From Desulfobacterales bacterium (lineage in GTDB: Bacteria; Desulfobacterota; Desulfobacteria; Desulfobacterales; JAHEIW01): a stretch of DNA of 61,150 bases. The position numbers were made by a program, and so were the translations under genes. The notes under the pieces were generated by a model. That model did no database searches and was not told where the DNA came from. It saw nothing but the letters and a program-made list of their open reading frames with translations. How positions within the stretch are numbered: position 1 is the first letter of the stretch; each line of letters begins with the position of its first letter. Shown one piece after another: positions 23,892 to 32,631 of the stretch. Location of the stretch: the NCBI GenBank assembly GCA_030145015.1, contig JAQYWI010000007.1:1-61150 (forward strand), given 5' to 3'.

Positions 23892-24914
23892 TCATTGCCC
23901 TGATTTCAACACCCGGTTTGCATATTCTACAAAGCGCGGGTCCCACATATTTTCTATCGGCATCTTATTATCCAGCAATCCTGTAGCCAACGCCCAATCC
24001 TGAAAATCAAGCTTGCTTTGAGGATTAATCTGCCCGTCATTGCGTATCTGGGGCCAGCAGGCTGCGCTAAGAAGATCTTTATCCAGCCGGGTATGCTTAG
24101 ACATAATTTCTAAATTGCGGGCGGTTTTACCCTGATTGTACTGGCGCACACCCTTGAGATATGCGACCATAAATCGCCGTCCGGCCTCAGGGTTTTTCTT
24201 TAAAAAGCTGGGACCGTATCGTACAAATGCGTAATCAAAGTCAGGAATTACGTCCTGAACACGTTTCCAGAGAACACCGTGTCCGGATCTTATAATACGG
24301 GTAAGCCAGGGTTCTGTGGTAACCATGAAGTCAATGCGGCGTTTTGCCAGAGCGTCCATTTGAGCCGGTGGGGGGACAACTATTTTTTCAATTTCATCCG
24401 GCTTTAAACCGACCTGGCTTAGGAGTTTATCCAGAAAGTATTCCTCAAATGATCTGATCTTCACATCGAAACGGCGGCCTCTCATCAGCTGTTAATCTGC
24501 CAGCTTTGCGGATTCCGCTATATCTTTTCTGGCGATCAGTCCGAATGAAGGACAACCGGCTGGAGCAAAATGGCCCTTTTCGGCCACCACTCGAATATTG
24601 GCGCCCCGGCGAATAGCATTCAAATAGCCCGCGGTATAAATGCCCCCCCACACGTCGATTTCTCCACGGGCCATCGCCTGGACAGCCATCGCCTCTGACA
24701 CCCTCACAAATTCAATCTGAAATCCCTGCTCGGCAAAAAAGTCTTCTTCCTCGGCAATAAAATAAGGCCCGAATGAAAGAAAGGGGGCCAAAAACACTTT
24801 TAACGTGACAGGCTTTGAAGTCTGCTGCTCCGCTCCAGTAACGATGGCAGGCTGGGAGACGAGCAAAATGGATAGAATCAGAATTAATAAAAAGCTTCTG
24901 AACGAGCTAATCAT
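23892..24914 (-). pseudogene. NMT1/ThiY-type solute-binding protein with an in-frame stop
   Basis: One reading frame of about 340 codons interrupted by a single TAA at 24492-24494. The N-terminal half has a signal peptide and LAPFLSFGPYFIAEEEDFFA, EIDVWGGIYTAGYLNAIRRG and PSFGLIARKDI; the second half continues in the same frame from RGRRFDVKIRSFEEYFLDKL to the end. This matches the full length of ABC-transporter periplasmic binding proteins of the NitT/TauT/ThiY group. The stop falls where the family has the 'AD-L-KGKR' hinge. No permease or ATPase gene is adjacent. Either a pseudogene or two translated halves; there is an ATG at 24485. Confidence 0.85.
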
Positions 24915-25189
24915 AATAGTTCTCCTTAATATTACAGAGATAAAAGGAATGTCATCAGAATTTTTAGGGGTTGATATATAAAGCGTTGTTGGAGAAATCT
25001 GCGGTATTTTCGCGCAAATAGTCTGAAGCTAAAATTTACATATCTAATTGTTTAGATTGAAGGCCACCTAAAAATCTGCTGCAATATAGCGGATAAAGAA
25101 AATCCATGTCAACATACAATTCTCAATTTTTACAGTGTTTTACAGCATTTTACAGTATTTTACAGGGCGAGGGAATTATTTCATAAAAC
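24915..25189. repeat. Intergenic region with a four-fold 10-bp repeat
   Basis: Upstream region of the solute-binding gene and end of the next gene. At 25128-25167 the decamer TTTTACAGNN occurs four times in register (NN = TG, CA, TA, GG), one helical turn apart. No ORF. Confidence 0.6.
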
Positions 25190-25432
25190 TCAACCAACAA
25201 TGCGCAAGGCAAGATACGGCACCAGGTTGAACAAAATGATACCTATTTTAAAAATCCCCATACCTGCATAGTGAATGGCATCAAACTTATCAACAGATAA
25301 ATCAAACCATTTACTATGAAACCGATAAATCCAATCGTGTGCCAGAGTGAAAAATAGAAACCACCATAGCAGTAATCCCCAGTTTATTACGGTACACCAT
25401 GCCAGAGCACTGCGTATTACTTCAATTGTCAT
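25190..25432 (-). CDS. DUF6868-like small inner-membrane protein
   Basis: An 80-residue protein with two hydrophobic helices (ALAWCTVINWGLLLWWFLFF and GIFKIGIILFNLVPYLALRI) separated by a polar loop with HDWIYRFHSKWFDLSVDKFD. This pattern fits the widespread small membrane family DUF6868, of unknown function. Complete length. A small ribosome site (AGGGGG) precedes the ATG. Single gene. Confidence 0.8.
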   Translation of the reverse strand: MTIEVIRSALAWCTVINWGLLLWWFLFFTLAHDWIYRFHSKWFDLSVDKFDAIHYAGMGIFKIGIILFNLVPYLALRIVG

Positions 25433-25461
25433 AATTCCCCCTGCCTTTGAGCCCTATTTAT

Positions 25462-25566
25462 TTATACTTCTTCACATTTTTTTTCTTCTGCGTGAACCTC
25501 GATTGCCAAAACAATTATAATGACAAGAATGATAGAAAAAGAAACGCTTCCCTGGCTGCTCGTCAC
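25462..25566 (-). CDS. Possible 34-residue membrane peptide
   Basis: GTG start; MTSSQGSVSFSIILVIIIVL then AIEVHAEEKKCEEV. One hydrophobic helix. It lies upstream of the DUF6868 gene. The ribosome site is poor, and the first codons derive from a degenerate word repeat, so support is limited. Confidence 0.3.
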   Translation of the reverse strand: MTSSQGSVSFSIILVIIIVLAIEVHAEEKKCEEV

Positions 25567-25696
25567 TGCTCACTTGATCCATGCGGCTTGTCTCTGGCTC
25601 GGCCAGGAGCTAGAAGCCAGTAGCCAGGAGCCTGCCACTTGACACCTAAAATAAAACCGTGTTTTGTAAATTACTTGAAGGACGCAACACCAGAGC

Positions 25697-26551
25697 CTAT
25701 CTCTTTGATATCCCCACCACATTCGGCAGGGGCCATGAAATCGCACGATCATTGCTTTGATTTGAGCTTGTTTCATAACTTCCGGCAAACTCAAATTCTT
25801 TTTTCCCAACGTTTATGTACAGCTGGGCCTGGGGTCCGCCCTCGGTATACATGACGCGTGAGATATTGAGAGGCAGCTTTTTGAGGATATTAATCAGATC
25901 ATGTGTGCTGTACCAAGATCGCACATGAATGAATAAAATATTATCCTGTCCATCGATGCCGATAGCCGCTGTACTCCATCTTCGTTGCTGCTGCTTCCAG
26001 ACATTTTCCCCTGTGCATGATATCATGCGTATGCTCTGTACCAGGGTCGCGTACTTTTGCTTCCAGAATTGGAAATCTTCACACTGGCGGTCGATAATTC
26101 TGGCTCGCGGGACATCGGAGCTCTGCCTGGTAAATGCGAGGATCGTCATATCTTTTGATAGTCTGGGGTTATTGGTGTGGGTCTTGGTGCGCATCAGGGA
26201 TACACTGGTTTTGTAATCTGTCTGGAACATACTGGGGTTAATCGCGGCGATTAATCCGTTTTGGCGGCACCATTGTTTGGGTGTTAAAGGAACCCCATTT
26301 TTTATAGCCGAGGCATTCAGCAACCTGAACCGGTAATATTTCGGATCGATTCGCAGCACCCGCACCTGTGAATCGCCCACCGCAGCCGGCTGGGGCGCAA
26401 GAAACGTACCCAATTCAAGCCCTTTGGCCAGCTGCTGCCAACCCGTATCCTGCCCGGGTTTTTGGCCTGAGCCTTTTTGCTGGGCCTCACCTGTGATTGC
26501 GGAGGAGAAAAAGAATAACAGGATGAGTAATGATCTTAAAGCCAGTTTCAT
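25697..26551 (-). CDS. Secreted phosphodiester glycosidase (NAGPA/DUF2233) family protein
   Basis: About 284 residues from MKLALRSLLILLFFFSSAIT, a clear signal peptide; an upstream ATG adds ten residues without a signal logic. The mature domain has LELGTFLAP, LIAAINPSMFQTDYKTSVSL, AAIGIDGQDNILFIHVRSWY, ALYTEGGPQ-like MYTEGGPQAQLYIN and the final VVGI, the pattern of the phosphodiester glycosidase family (Pfam PF09992) acting on surface or wall glycans. Located alone on the minus strand; periplasmic or extracellular. Confidence 0.85.
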   Translation of the reverse strand: MKLALRSLLILLFFFSSAITGEAQQKGSGQKPGQDTGWQQLAKGLELGTFLAPQPAAVGDSQVRVLRIDPKYYRFRLLNASAIKNGVPLTPKQWCRQNGLIAAINPSMFQTDYKTSVSLMRTKTHTNNPRLSKDMTILAFTRQSSDVPRARIIDRQCEDFQFWKQKYATLVQSIRMISCTGENVWKQQQRRWSTAAIGIDGQDNILFIHVRSWYSTHDLINILKKLPLNISRVMYTEGGPQAQLYINVGKKEFEFAGSYETSSNQSNDRAISWPLPNVVGISKR

Positions 26552-26611
26552 AATGGATTGCTGTTGGTTTGTACATATCATGGTATTGAAAATTGCATAA
26601 GAGACACCCCG

Positions 26612-26992
26612 CTAGCAACCGCAGCCGCAGCCACAGTCATGGTCATGTGATGCCATATCAGCCAATGCTTTGATGACTTCCTTGTTATCCGGCTGTTCAA
26701 TCTTCAGAATTTGAATTTTCAGATAGAGAAGATCATGTTTTTCGAAAAGACTCATGATGGGTAGATGCAGATGTTCAAACATCCGCTGCGTTTCTTGTTT
26801 CTTTAACGGCATTGAAATCTCTTCGCCTGTGGCCTTATTTACCAATTGGTATTCAAAGGGACACATGCCGCTGGGGCCTATACCGAATATGAATTCGAAC
26901 TCACAGGCGGGCAGGCTGAGATTCATATCGTTGGCCGTTGTCCCTGCTTCCAGACGAAGGGTTACCTTTTTTAAATTTTTAGCTTTTTTCAT
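26612..26992 (-). CDS. Hypothetical protein with a HDHDCGCGCGC tail
   Basis: A 126-residue protein. The body is beta-rich (CEFEFIFGIGPSGMCPFEYQ, LVNKATGEEIS) and then helical (ETQRMFEHLHLPIMSLFEKH). The C-terminus ASHDHDCGCGCGC alternates His and Cys and should bind a metal such as Ni, Cu or Zn; it recalls the tail of the SlyD metallochaperone although the body differs. Function unknown, possibly a metal store or sensor. It is downstream of the HAD gene, 99 bp away. Confidence 0.75.
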   Translation of the reverse strand: MKKAKNLKKVTLRLEAGTTANDMNLSLPACEFEFIFGIGPSGMCPFEYQLVNKATGEEISMPLKKQETQRMFEHLHLPIMSLFEKHDLLYLKIQILKIEQPDNKEVIKALADMASHDHDCGCGCGC

Positions 26993-27034
26993 CTTTTTTA
27001 GACAGGATTAACAGGATTTATTGGATTATTTCTC

Positions 27035-27063
27035 TTCGTCACTTTCCTGATGAAAGTGACGAA
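27035..27063. terminator. Strong hairpin between two minus-strand genes
   Basis: TTCGTCACTTTC (27035-27046) and GAAAGTGACGAA (27052-27063) form a perfect 12-bp stem with loop CTGAT just downstream of the HAD gene stop. There is no T tract on the minus strand, so it may be an RNA-end stabiliser or a weak terminator. GACAGGATTAACAGGATTTA next to it is a word repeat also seen near 49310. Confidence 0.5.
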
Positions 27064-27091
27064 ACTCAATCTGTCTTCGTCAGAAAATATT

Positions 27092-28060
27092 CTATTCCAA
27101 ATGCTTTGGGGGCTTGCCGATTTTGTCTCCCAATGCTCGCTCCCGGCTTTTAACGATCTGGTCGGAGATTTCAACAATGGCATTTTTGATCCACATCGAT
27201 GTTTGTGATCCTTCGGTATAATTGGCTTCGCCGAAGGAGTGGACGCGTTTTTGCTTCTGCAGGTTATTGACCTGGGCAAATTCTTCTTTGGAGCCGGGTT
27301 GATAAACGGCAAACGTTCTTCCGCCAAAGCGGTTTATTAACGAGAAAACCGGGATATCGCTGGGGCCGTCGGCAATATAAACCATGTTTTGAAACGGTAC
27401 GCGGCGATCTTCATCCGGAATCATGGCGTTTACATCAATATCCGGGAATTTGTTGCTTCCTTTGTTGATTTCAAAAACTGCCCTGGTCTTGGTTGTATTG
27501 TCAAGGGCATATGCAATCTGGGAGATAATTTTTGGATCCTGCAACGTTCTTTTCACGCCTGCATCCAGATAACCGGGCGGGGGCGTATTTTCCACAAATT
27601 CACATCCCCAGACACCGTCAACAAAAGGCGCGATTTTGCTGCCCAAAATCATTTGTCTTAAACCGGTAGAGACAATGTAATGTTCCAGCTCGATGTCATG
27701 CTGTTCGTATTCCGATTCCAAAGTAACGCAACGCTTTAGTTTATTAAAAAATCCCGGCAAACCATCGTAAAGCTCAATTTTAGCGCCCAGTTCCTTTAGT
27801 CTGGTATTGTTTAGTCCTTTGAATTTACCCTGTTTCGTATAGGTTAAAAGGTGATTCAAGTAAAGCGTGTCAGTTGAAATGAGATCGAGCCCGTCTTTTT
27901 TGTAATAGTTGGGTAATTGATCAACTTCTTTCCAGAATTTTTTGGGATTTACTTTATACAATTCAAAAATCGGTGCCTGCATGTAGCCGGGGCTCAATGT
28001 TTTGTCAAAGTCCCAGATGCAGGCGATAATATTCTGTAAAAAAAGCGGCTGGGTCATCAT
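27092..28060 (-). CDS. HAD-family phosphatase
   Basis: A 322-residue haloacid-dehalogenase-like hydrolase. IWDFDKTLSPGYM near residue 17 contains the nucleophile DxDxT-type motif, IVSTGLRQMILGSKI near 130 is motif II, and VYIADGPSDIPVFSLI near 225 is motif IV with the metal-binding aspartates. The helical insertion between motifs I and II (about residues 35-110) is a cap. The substrate is unknown. Minus strand, with the HDHDCGCG protein gene downstream. Confidence 0.88.
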   Translation of the reverse strand: MMTQPLFLQNIIACIWDFDKTLSPGYMQAPIFELYKVNPKKFWKEVDQLPNYYKKDGLDLISTDTLYLNHLLTYTKQGKFKGLNNTRLKELGAKIELYDGLPGFFNKLKRCVTLESEYEQHDIELEHYIVSTGLRQMILGSKIAPFVDGVWGCEFVENTPPPGYLDAGVKRTLQDPKIISQIAYALDNTTKTRAVFEINKGSNKFPDIDVNAMIPDEDRRVPFQNMVYIADGPSDIPVFSLINRFGGRTFAVYQPGSKEEFAQVNNLQKQKRVHSFGEANYTEGSQTSMWIKNAIVEISDQIVKSRERALGDKIGKPPKHLE

Positions 28061-28154
28061 GGATTCCTTGAAAATAGAATTTACAGCTTAATTACTTAGT
28101 ATAAATTATGTTCCGGATCAAATTATAATTTGACTTAACATAGAGTCACATTAA

Positions 28155-28432
28155 AAAGGTGTCAGGTTTCGGGTGTCAGAAGCCAGAAGACAGATGTCGG
28201 AGGTCAGAGCGTATAGTTAAATAGTTGAATAGTTGAATAGTCAATTTGTCAGAGGATTCAAGATTTAGTTAAATCGTCAAATAGTTGAGTCGTCAAATCG
28301 TCAAATGGTGTAAATCCTATAACGAATTAACCATTCGACCAATTAACGAATCGGCTAAACTCACGGGCCAGCAGCATAGGCCAGAATTCTGACACCTGAA
28401 CACTGAAACCTGACACCTGTGATCCTGACGGT
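28155..28432. repeat. Nested word-repeat hairpin
   Basis: Outer left arm GGTGTCAGGTTTCGGGTGTC pairs with the right arm ending CTGAAACCTGACACC. The inner part (28223-28332) is a GTCAAATAGTTGA-type word repeat, almost identical, inverted, to 39557-39675; both share a 26-base stretch that begins GTCAGAGGATTCAAGATTTA. Non-coding. Confidence 0.85.
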
Positions 28433-28517
28433 GAAAGATGTTTGCAGGTTAGGAAGTCTTTGGTATATACTAACTTTAAATCCCATCAAAATTATTTTCT
28501 AAGAGAAAGGTGAATTT

Positions 28518-29831
28518 ATGGTTGAAAAAGTTGTGATCATGGGGGCCGCCGGTAGAGATTTTCATAATTTCAACGTATATTTCAAAGATAATAAACGTTA
28601 CAACGTGATCGCTTTTACTGCTGCACAGATTCCGGATATTGCCGGTCGTTTGTATCCTCCGGAGATATCCGGTAACCTCTACCCCGAGGGCATACCCATC
28701 CACCCTGAAGGTCAGCTGGCCGAGTTAATTCGAAAACATAAAGTGGATCTTGTAGCGTTTTCCTACAGCGATGTCCCCCATGTGGAAGTGATGCACAAAG
28801 CATCTTTGGCCATGGCCGAAGGTGCGGATTTTATCCTCATTGGTGCCACCTATACCATGCTCAAATCCAAAAAGCCGGTTGTGGCGGTTTGCGCGGTGCG
28901 CACCGGGTGCGGCAAATCCCAAACGACCCGTCGCGTCTGTGAAATCGTCAAAGGGCTGGGGAAAAAGGCGGTTGTGGTGCGTCATCCCATGCCTTACGGG
29001 GATTTGAGAAATCAAATCGTTCAGCGCTATTCGACGTATGAAGACTTTGAGAAGCATCAGTGTACGATTGAAGAAAGAGAAGAGTACGAGCCGCTGGTCG
29101 AGCAGGGCATTGTTGTGTATGCCGGCATCGATTACGGACAAATTTTGAAGGCTGCCGAAAAAGAGGCGGATGTCGTTATCTGGGACGGCGGCAACAACGA
29201 TACCCCCTTCTATAAACCGGATTTACATATTGTACTGTTTGATCCGCACCGGGCAGGCCACGAATTGCTGTATTATCCAGGGGAAACCAACATGATTATG
29301 GCAGATATCGCTATCATCAATAAGGTGGATTCAGCTCCAGCGCAAAAGGTGTGGCAGGTAAGAAAAAATATCGAAAAATATGCACCCGAAGCTAAGATCA
29401 TCCTGGCGGAATCGTCTCTGGTGGTTACAAACCCGGAAATGATTCAGGGTAAACGGGTCCTGGTAATTGAAGACGGACCCACCCTGACTCACGGCGAAAT
29501 GCCCTTTGGCGCCGGGGTGGTTGCTGCCGAAACGTTCAAGGCTGCAGAAATCGTTGACCCGCGTCCTTTTGCGCAGGGTTCTCTGAAAGAAACCTATAGC
29601 GTTTATCCGCATATTGGCAACGTGATACCAGCCATGGGGTATACACCGGATCAAATCAGTGATCTGGAAAAAACGATCGATAAAGCCGATTGCGATCTGG
29701 TGGTGTTTGCCACCCCGATCCATCTGCCGTTGGTGTTGAAAATTAAAAAACCGACGCTGCGTGTACGCTATGAATACCGGGACCACGGCAGCCCGACACT
29801 CGCGGAGCTTATAACAGCACGTCTGAAATGA
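28518..29831 (+). CDS. Cyclic 2,3-diphosphoglycerate synthetase-like P-loop protein
   Basis: A 437-residue protein of the cDPG synthetase-like family. In methanogens the named enzyme makes cyclic 2,3-diphosphoglycerate, but the role of the bacterial homologues is not established. N-terminal Rossmann part (VVIMGAAGRDFHNFN, FSYSDVPHVEVMHKASLAMA); P-loop VCAVRTGCGKSQTTRRV near residue 122; VIWDGGNNDTPFYKPDLHIV near 225; INKVDSA near 266 is NKxD-like and suggests GTP use. Ribosome site AGAGAAAGG precedes the ATG. Carbamate kinase follows, 280 bp away across a hairpin repeat; the pair suggests carbamoyl phosphate or acyl-phosphate metabolism, which is inference. Confidence 0.85.
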   Translation: MVEKVVIMGAAGRDFHNFNVYFKDNKRYNVIAFTAAQIPDIAGRLYPPEISGNLYPEGIPIHPEGQLAELIRKHKVDLVAFSYSDVPHVEVMHKASLAMAEGADFILIGATYTMLKSKKPVVAVCAVRTGCGKSQTTRRVCEIVKGLGKKAVVVRHPMPYGDLRNQIVQRYSTYEDFEKHQCTIEEREEYEPLVEQGIVVYAGIDYGQILKAAEKEADVVIWDGGNNDTPFYKPDLHIVLFDPHRAGHELLYYPGETNMIMADIAIINKVDSAPAQKVWQVRKNIEKYAPEAKIILAESSLVVTNPEMIQGKRVLVIEDGPTLTHGEMPFGAGVVAAETFKAAEIVDPRPFAQGSLKETYSVYPHIGNVIPAMGYTPDQISDLEKTIDKADCDLVVFATPIHLPLVLKIKKPTLRVRYEYRDHGSPTLAELITARLK

Positions 29832-29844
29832 TCTATTTTAATTA

Positions 29845-30060
29845 AGGTTTCGGGTGTCAGTGTTCAGGTGTCAGGCAATTAGCTCATAGCTGACAGCTCA
29901 TGGGCCATAGTGAGAAGGCTCAAGGCTGGAAGGCTGGGAAGCTGGAAAGCAAAATTATTTTCAAGCCTTTCAGCCTTATAGCCTCCAAGCTTCCAAGCAT
30001 CCCAGCCTGTGAAGCTATCAGCTACGAGCTATGAGCTATCTGCCTGACACCTGAAACCTT
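29845..30060. repeat. Nested word-repeat hairpin
   Basis: Order of words from outside in: AAGGTTTCGGGTGTCAG..., AGCTCATAGCTGACAGCTC, GGCTGGAAGGCTGGGAAGCT; then the reverse complements in opposite order, ending ATGAGCTATCTGCCTGACAC and CTGAAACCTT. A long imperfect stem between the cDPGS-like and carbamate kinase genes. Same word order as at 38803, 41246 and 51513. Confidence 0.85.
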
Positions 30061-30110
30061 TCTTTTTAGCCTCTGAAGCCAAAATTTTTCGAAGGACAGG
30101 AAAAAGGAAC

Positions 30111-31043
30111 ATGCAAGAGACCCAAAAGCCCACCCTTTTAGTGGCCTTGGGTGGTAATGCCCTCATTCGCAAGGGGGAAGAAGGCACCGTGTCGCAGCAA
30201 TTTAAAAACCTGGCCGTGCCGGTTCGTCAAATCGCCACGCTTTCCCAGAATTATAGAATTATCATCACCCATGGCAACGGCCCCCAGGTGGGCAACCTTT
30301 TATTACAGCAGGAAAGCTGCCGGGAAGTACCCAAATTACCGCTTGAAATTCTGGTAGCACAGACCCAGGGACAAATCGGCTACATGATTGAATCTACCCT
30401 GGACAGCGAACTGATGGACCTGGGTATCCACGTCAAGCCCTTGATCAGCCTGATCACTTACGTTGTGGTCGACGAAAATGACCCCGCCTTTTCAAACCCG
30501 TCCAAACCGATCGGACCGGCTTATAAACGCAAAAAAGATGCACCGTCGGGTTATCCGGTAATCAAGACCGCTAAAGGCTTCCGGCGCGTGGTCGTTTCCC
30601 CGAAACCGGTGACGATCATTGAAAAACGCGAAATTAAAAAACTGATTAATACGGATTTTATTGTGATCTGTTGTGGCGGCGGCGGCATACCGGTGGTACG
30701 GGAGGGCAGGGCCTTTCAGGGGGTTGATGCCGTGATCGATAAGGATCTGGCCAGCGCCAGACTGGCTGAGGAAGTGGGCGTTGATATCTTCTTGATTGCG
30801 ACAGATGTGCCTGGTGTCGCGCTGAATTACGGCACGCCCGATGAAAAATTTTTACGCAAGATCGATATCAAAACGGCAGAGCGTTATATAACAGAAGGCC
30901 ATTTCCCTGCCGGAACCATGGCGCCGAAGGTAGAAGCCGCCATTCAGTTTATCCGCAACAAGGGTAAAAGAGCGGTGATTACATCGATCGAAGCGATAGC
31001 GTCGGCCATAAAAGAAGAAGCGGGCACAGAAATAAAGGCTTAA
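30111..31043 (+). CDS. arcC: Carbamate kinase
   Basis: A 310-residue amino-acid-kinase-fold enzyme; converts carbamoyl phosphate and ADP to ATP and carbamate, the last step of arginine deiminase or purine/allantoin fermentation. Motifs: LVALGGNALIRKGEEGT, ITHGNGPQVGNLLLQQE, VVVSPKPVTI, VICCGGGGIPVV, DKDLASARLAEEVGVDIFLI and HFPAGTMAPKVEAAIQFI, all complete. No arcA or arcB in the window; the partner upstream is the cDPGS-like gene. AGGACAGGAAAAAGG precedes the ATG. Confidence 0.95.
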   Translation: MQETQKPTLLVALGGNALIRKGEEGTVSQQFKNLAVPVRQIATLSQNYRIIITHGNGPQVGNLLLQQESCREVPKLPLEILVAQTQGQIGYMIESTLDSELMDLGIHVKPLISLITYVVVDENDPAFSNPSKPIGPAYKRKKDAPSGYPVIKTAKGFRRVVVSPKPVTIIEKREIKKLINTDFIVICCGGGGIPVVREGRAFQGVDAVIDKDLASARLAEEVGVDIFLIATDVPGVALNYGTPDEKFLRKIDIKTAERYITEGHFPAGTMAPKVEAAIQFIRNKGKRAVITSIEAIASAIKEEAGTEIKA

Positions 31044-31229
31044 AGATTAAAAAAAAGTTGCGATTTCTTTTCTGTCAGTTTAACGGCCCTCCAGTCGTAA
31101 GTGCAACCATGTAATATATTGCTACTTGATAGGAAAACAATTACCACTTCTAATTCGGTTGGATGAAGTGGTATTTTTTTTCCGCTAGACGGTAAAAAAT
31201 TACATAACCTATTGAAATTAAAAAAATTA
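31044..31229. other. Region after arcC
   Basis: About 190 bp with no gene. AAAAAAAGTT follows the stop. No distinct terminator; the promoter of the PilZ gene begins at 31230. Confidence 0.4.
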
Positions 31230-31258
31230 TTGACAACGCATGTTATGCCTGATAACAA
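31230..31258 (+). promoter_or_regulatory. Promoter with operator-like inverted repeat before the PilZ gene
   Basis: TTGACA (31230-31235), 17 bases, then TAACAA (31253-31258). Inside the spacer, TGTTAT-gcctg-ATAACA (31241-31257) is a perfect 6-bp inverted repeat, so a regulator bound there would cover the promoter. A leader of about 290 nt would follow. Confidence 0.45.
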
Positions 31259-31371
31259 ATCCAAATTATAAATTCCGACGACTCGTTTTACGACTATATA
31301 CATTAATCAATCAGCTAATGGAGAGGACAAGAATCCCCTCCTGGGATCCTTTCGTTTAAATTTCCCGGCGC

Positions 31372-31417
31372 AAGCCTCCAAGGGGTGCTCCATATATGCT
31401 CTTTGGAGGCTTTTTTT
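31372..31417 (+). terminator. Terminator/attenuator in the PilZ gene leader
   Basis: AGCCTCCAA (31373-31381) pairs with TTGGAGGCT (31403-31411) followed by T7. It lies 130 bp upstream of the PilZ start and downstream of its presumed promoter, so it may attenuate expression; a riboswitch could be involved but no known class is recognised. Confidence 0.7.
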
Positions 31418-31548
31418 ATTCGCCTTCGCCTGAATATCCTGTCCGCTTCAGGCGGATTGCCGGGGTTATCGGTCTTCGCCTCTGGTTGCGTCCCGACAGG
31501 GAAGTCTGGGCGAACCGCTTTATAAACCGTCCGAAGAGAAGCTACCGA

Positions 31549-32157
31549 ATGGGTCAATATCCTGAACAAAGAGATGATGCTCGCATTCGCTATAAATCAC
31601 CCGTCAAGGTCGAAGATTTGGTGTCTGGCATTACCCTTGGAGCAAGGATGGTTAACTATAGTAGAACCGGGTTGAGCTTTGAGACGAACGAACACCTGCA
31701 TCAAGGCGCAGAAATTTACATAGGGATAGAAAATTCACCTTATGCCTCCCCCGCCTCCAGGTCTTATGAGTGTTACCGGGCAAAAATAATTTGGCGCAGG
31801 GAATTAGAGACTGTTTTTTTTAAATATGGTTATGGCGTTAGATATATTTTTACCAGTGATGAAGAGATTTCGCAAAGTAATGAATTAAAAGGAAGGAAAG
31901 ATTTAAGGAAACACCCAAGGCAATCCTATTCTATATCCATACGTTTCGATACTCAGAAACAAATCTTGCAGGGTTTAACCAAGAATATCAGTTCCTCCGG
32001 AGTTTTTATTAAAACCGATGATACACCCAATGCTAGGGAGATTCTTACTTTGTTTATTCCCTTAAAAGGGGAGCAGAAGGCTGAGATTAAAGGCAGAGTC
32101 GTATGGTCTAATCATGTGGGGTGTGGCGTTAAATTTTTGAGTATTGTTAAAAAATAG
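31549..32157 (+). CDS. Tandem PilZ-domain protein
   Basis: About 202 residues from MGQYPEQRDDARIRY. A longer frame reaches back to 31396 but would start inside the terminator hairpin. The first PilZ domain: RDDARIRYK (RxxxR), NYSRTGLSFE (NxSxxG) and AEIYIGIENSPY; the second: RKHPRQSYSIS, NISSSGVFIKTDD. Both should bind cyclic di-GMP. The first domain resembles the single-domain protein at 54929. Probably a c-di-GMP effector for motility or surface polymer. Regulated by a leader with an attenuator-like hairpin. Confidence 0.88.
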   Translation: MGQYPEQRDDARIRYKSPVKVEDLVSGITLGARMVNYSRTGLSFETNEHLHQGAEIYIGIENSPYASPASRSYECYRAKIIWRRELETVFFKYGYGVRYIFTSDEEISQSNELKGRKDLRKHPRQSYSISIRFDTQKQILQGLTKNISSSGVFIKTDDTPNAREILTLFIPLKGEQKAEIKGRVVWSNHVGCGVKFLSIVKK

Positions 32158-32631
32158 TCACCTCCAAAGAGACCCTATCTTTTTGATGTCGTTGGCGGAT
32201 AGGCCTTTTGACCGGATCATTTCAAAAATTCCTTTTGGTCTCAAAAGCGGCTGCGCGGTCGCATGATTTTTTCAACCAGAGCCAGCGTTTTGATCCCCTT
32301 AAGTTAGATAATACACTTCCCTTAGCCCCCGTTACCATCCAGCAACCGACCATCACATGGTAATTTCAAATTTTCAATTTGTCGCCAATAATCCGGTATC
32401 GAAACGTTTTTTTCTACAACCCCTTATGCCGCAATTCCGCAATTCGGAACCTTATAATGGAAAGCGGTAAAAATTCAAAATTCGATTTCCCGCAATATTG
32501 GATTGATTTTTAGGTGTGGCTATATTAAAATTTTTTAGTATAAGGAGCGAAGTATCCACAGATCCTATCTGTGGCCGATCAGAGGTAAAAGATAAGAAGC
32601 AGTATAAAAGGGGAGCAACAAGGAGCACAGG
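32158..32631. other. Intergenic region before the HNH gene, with a palindrome
   Basis: About 470 bp without a supported gene. CCACAGAT-cct-ATCTGTGG (32556-32574) is a perfect 8-bp inverted repeat about 60 bp before the HNH start and may be an operator or hairpin. Ribosome-site-like GGAGCAACAAGGAGC precedes the next gene. Confidence 0.45.

Noticed and set aside
24492..24494. Selenocysteine or pyrrolysine recoding in the solute-binding gene
   Set aside because: The interrupting codon is TAA, which is not used for either; no recoding structure is needed for a nonsense mutation.
31396..31548. N-terminal extension of the PilZ protein
   Set aside because: The extra start lies inside a terminator hairpin; the first PilZ motif follows the start at 31549.
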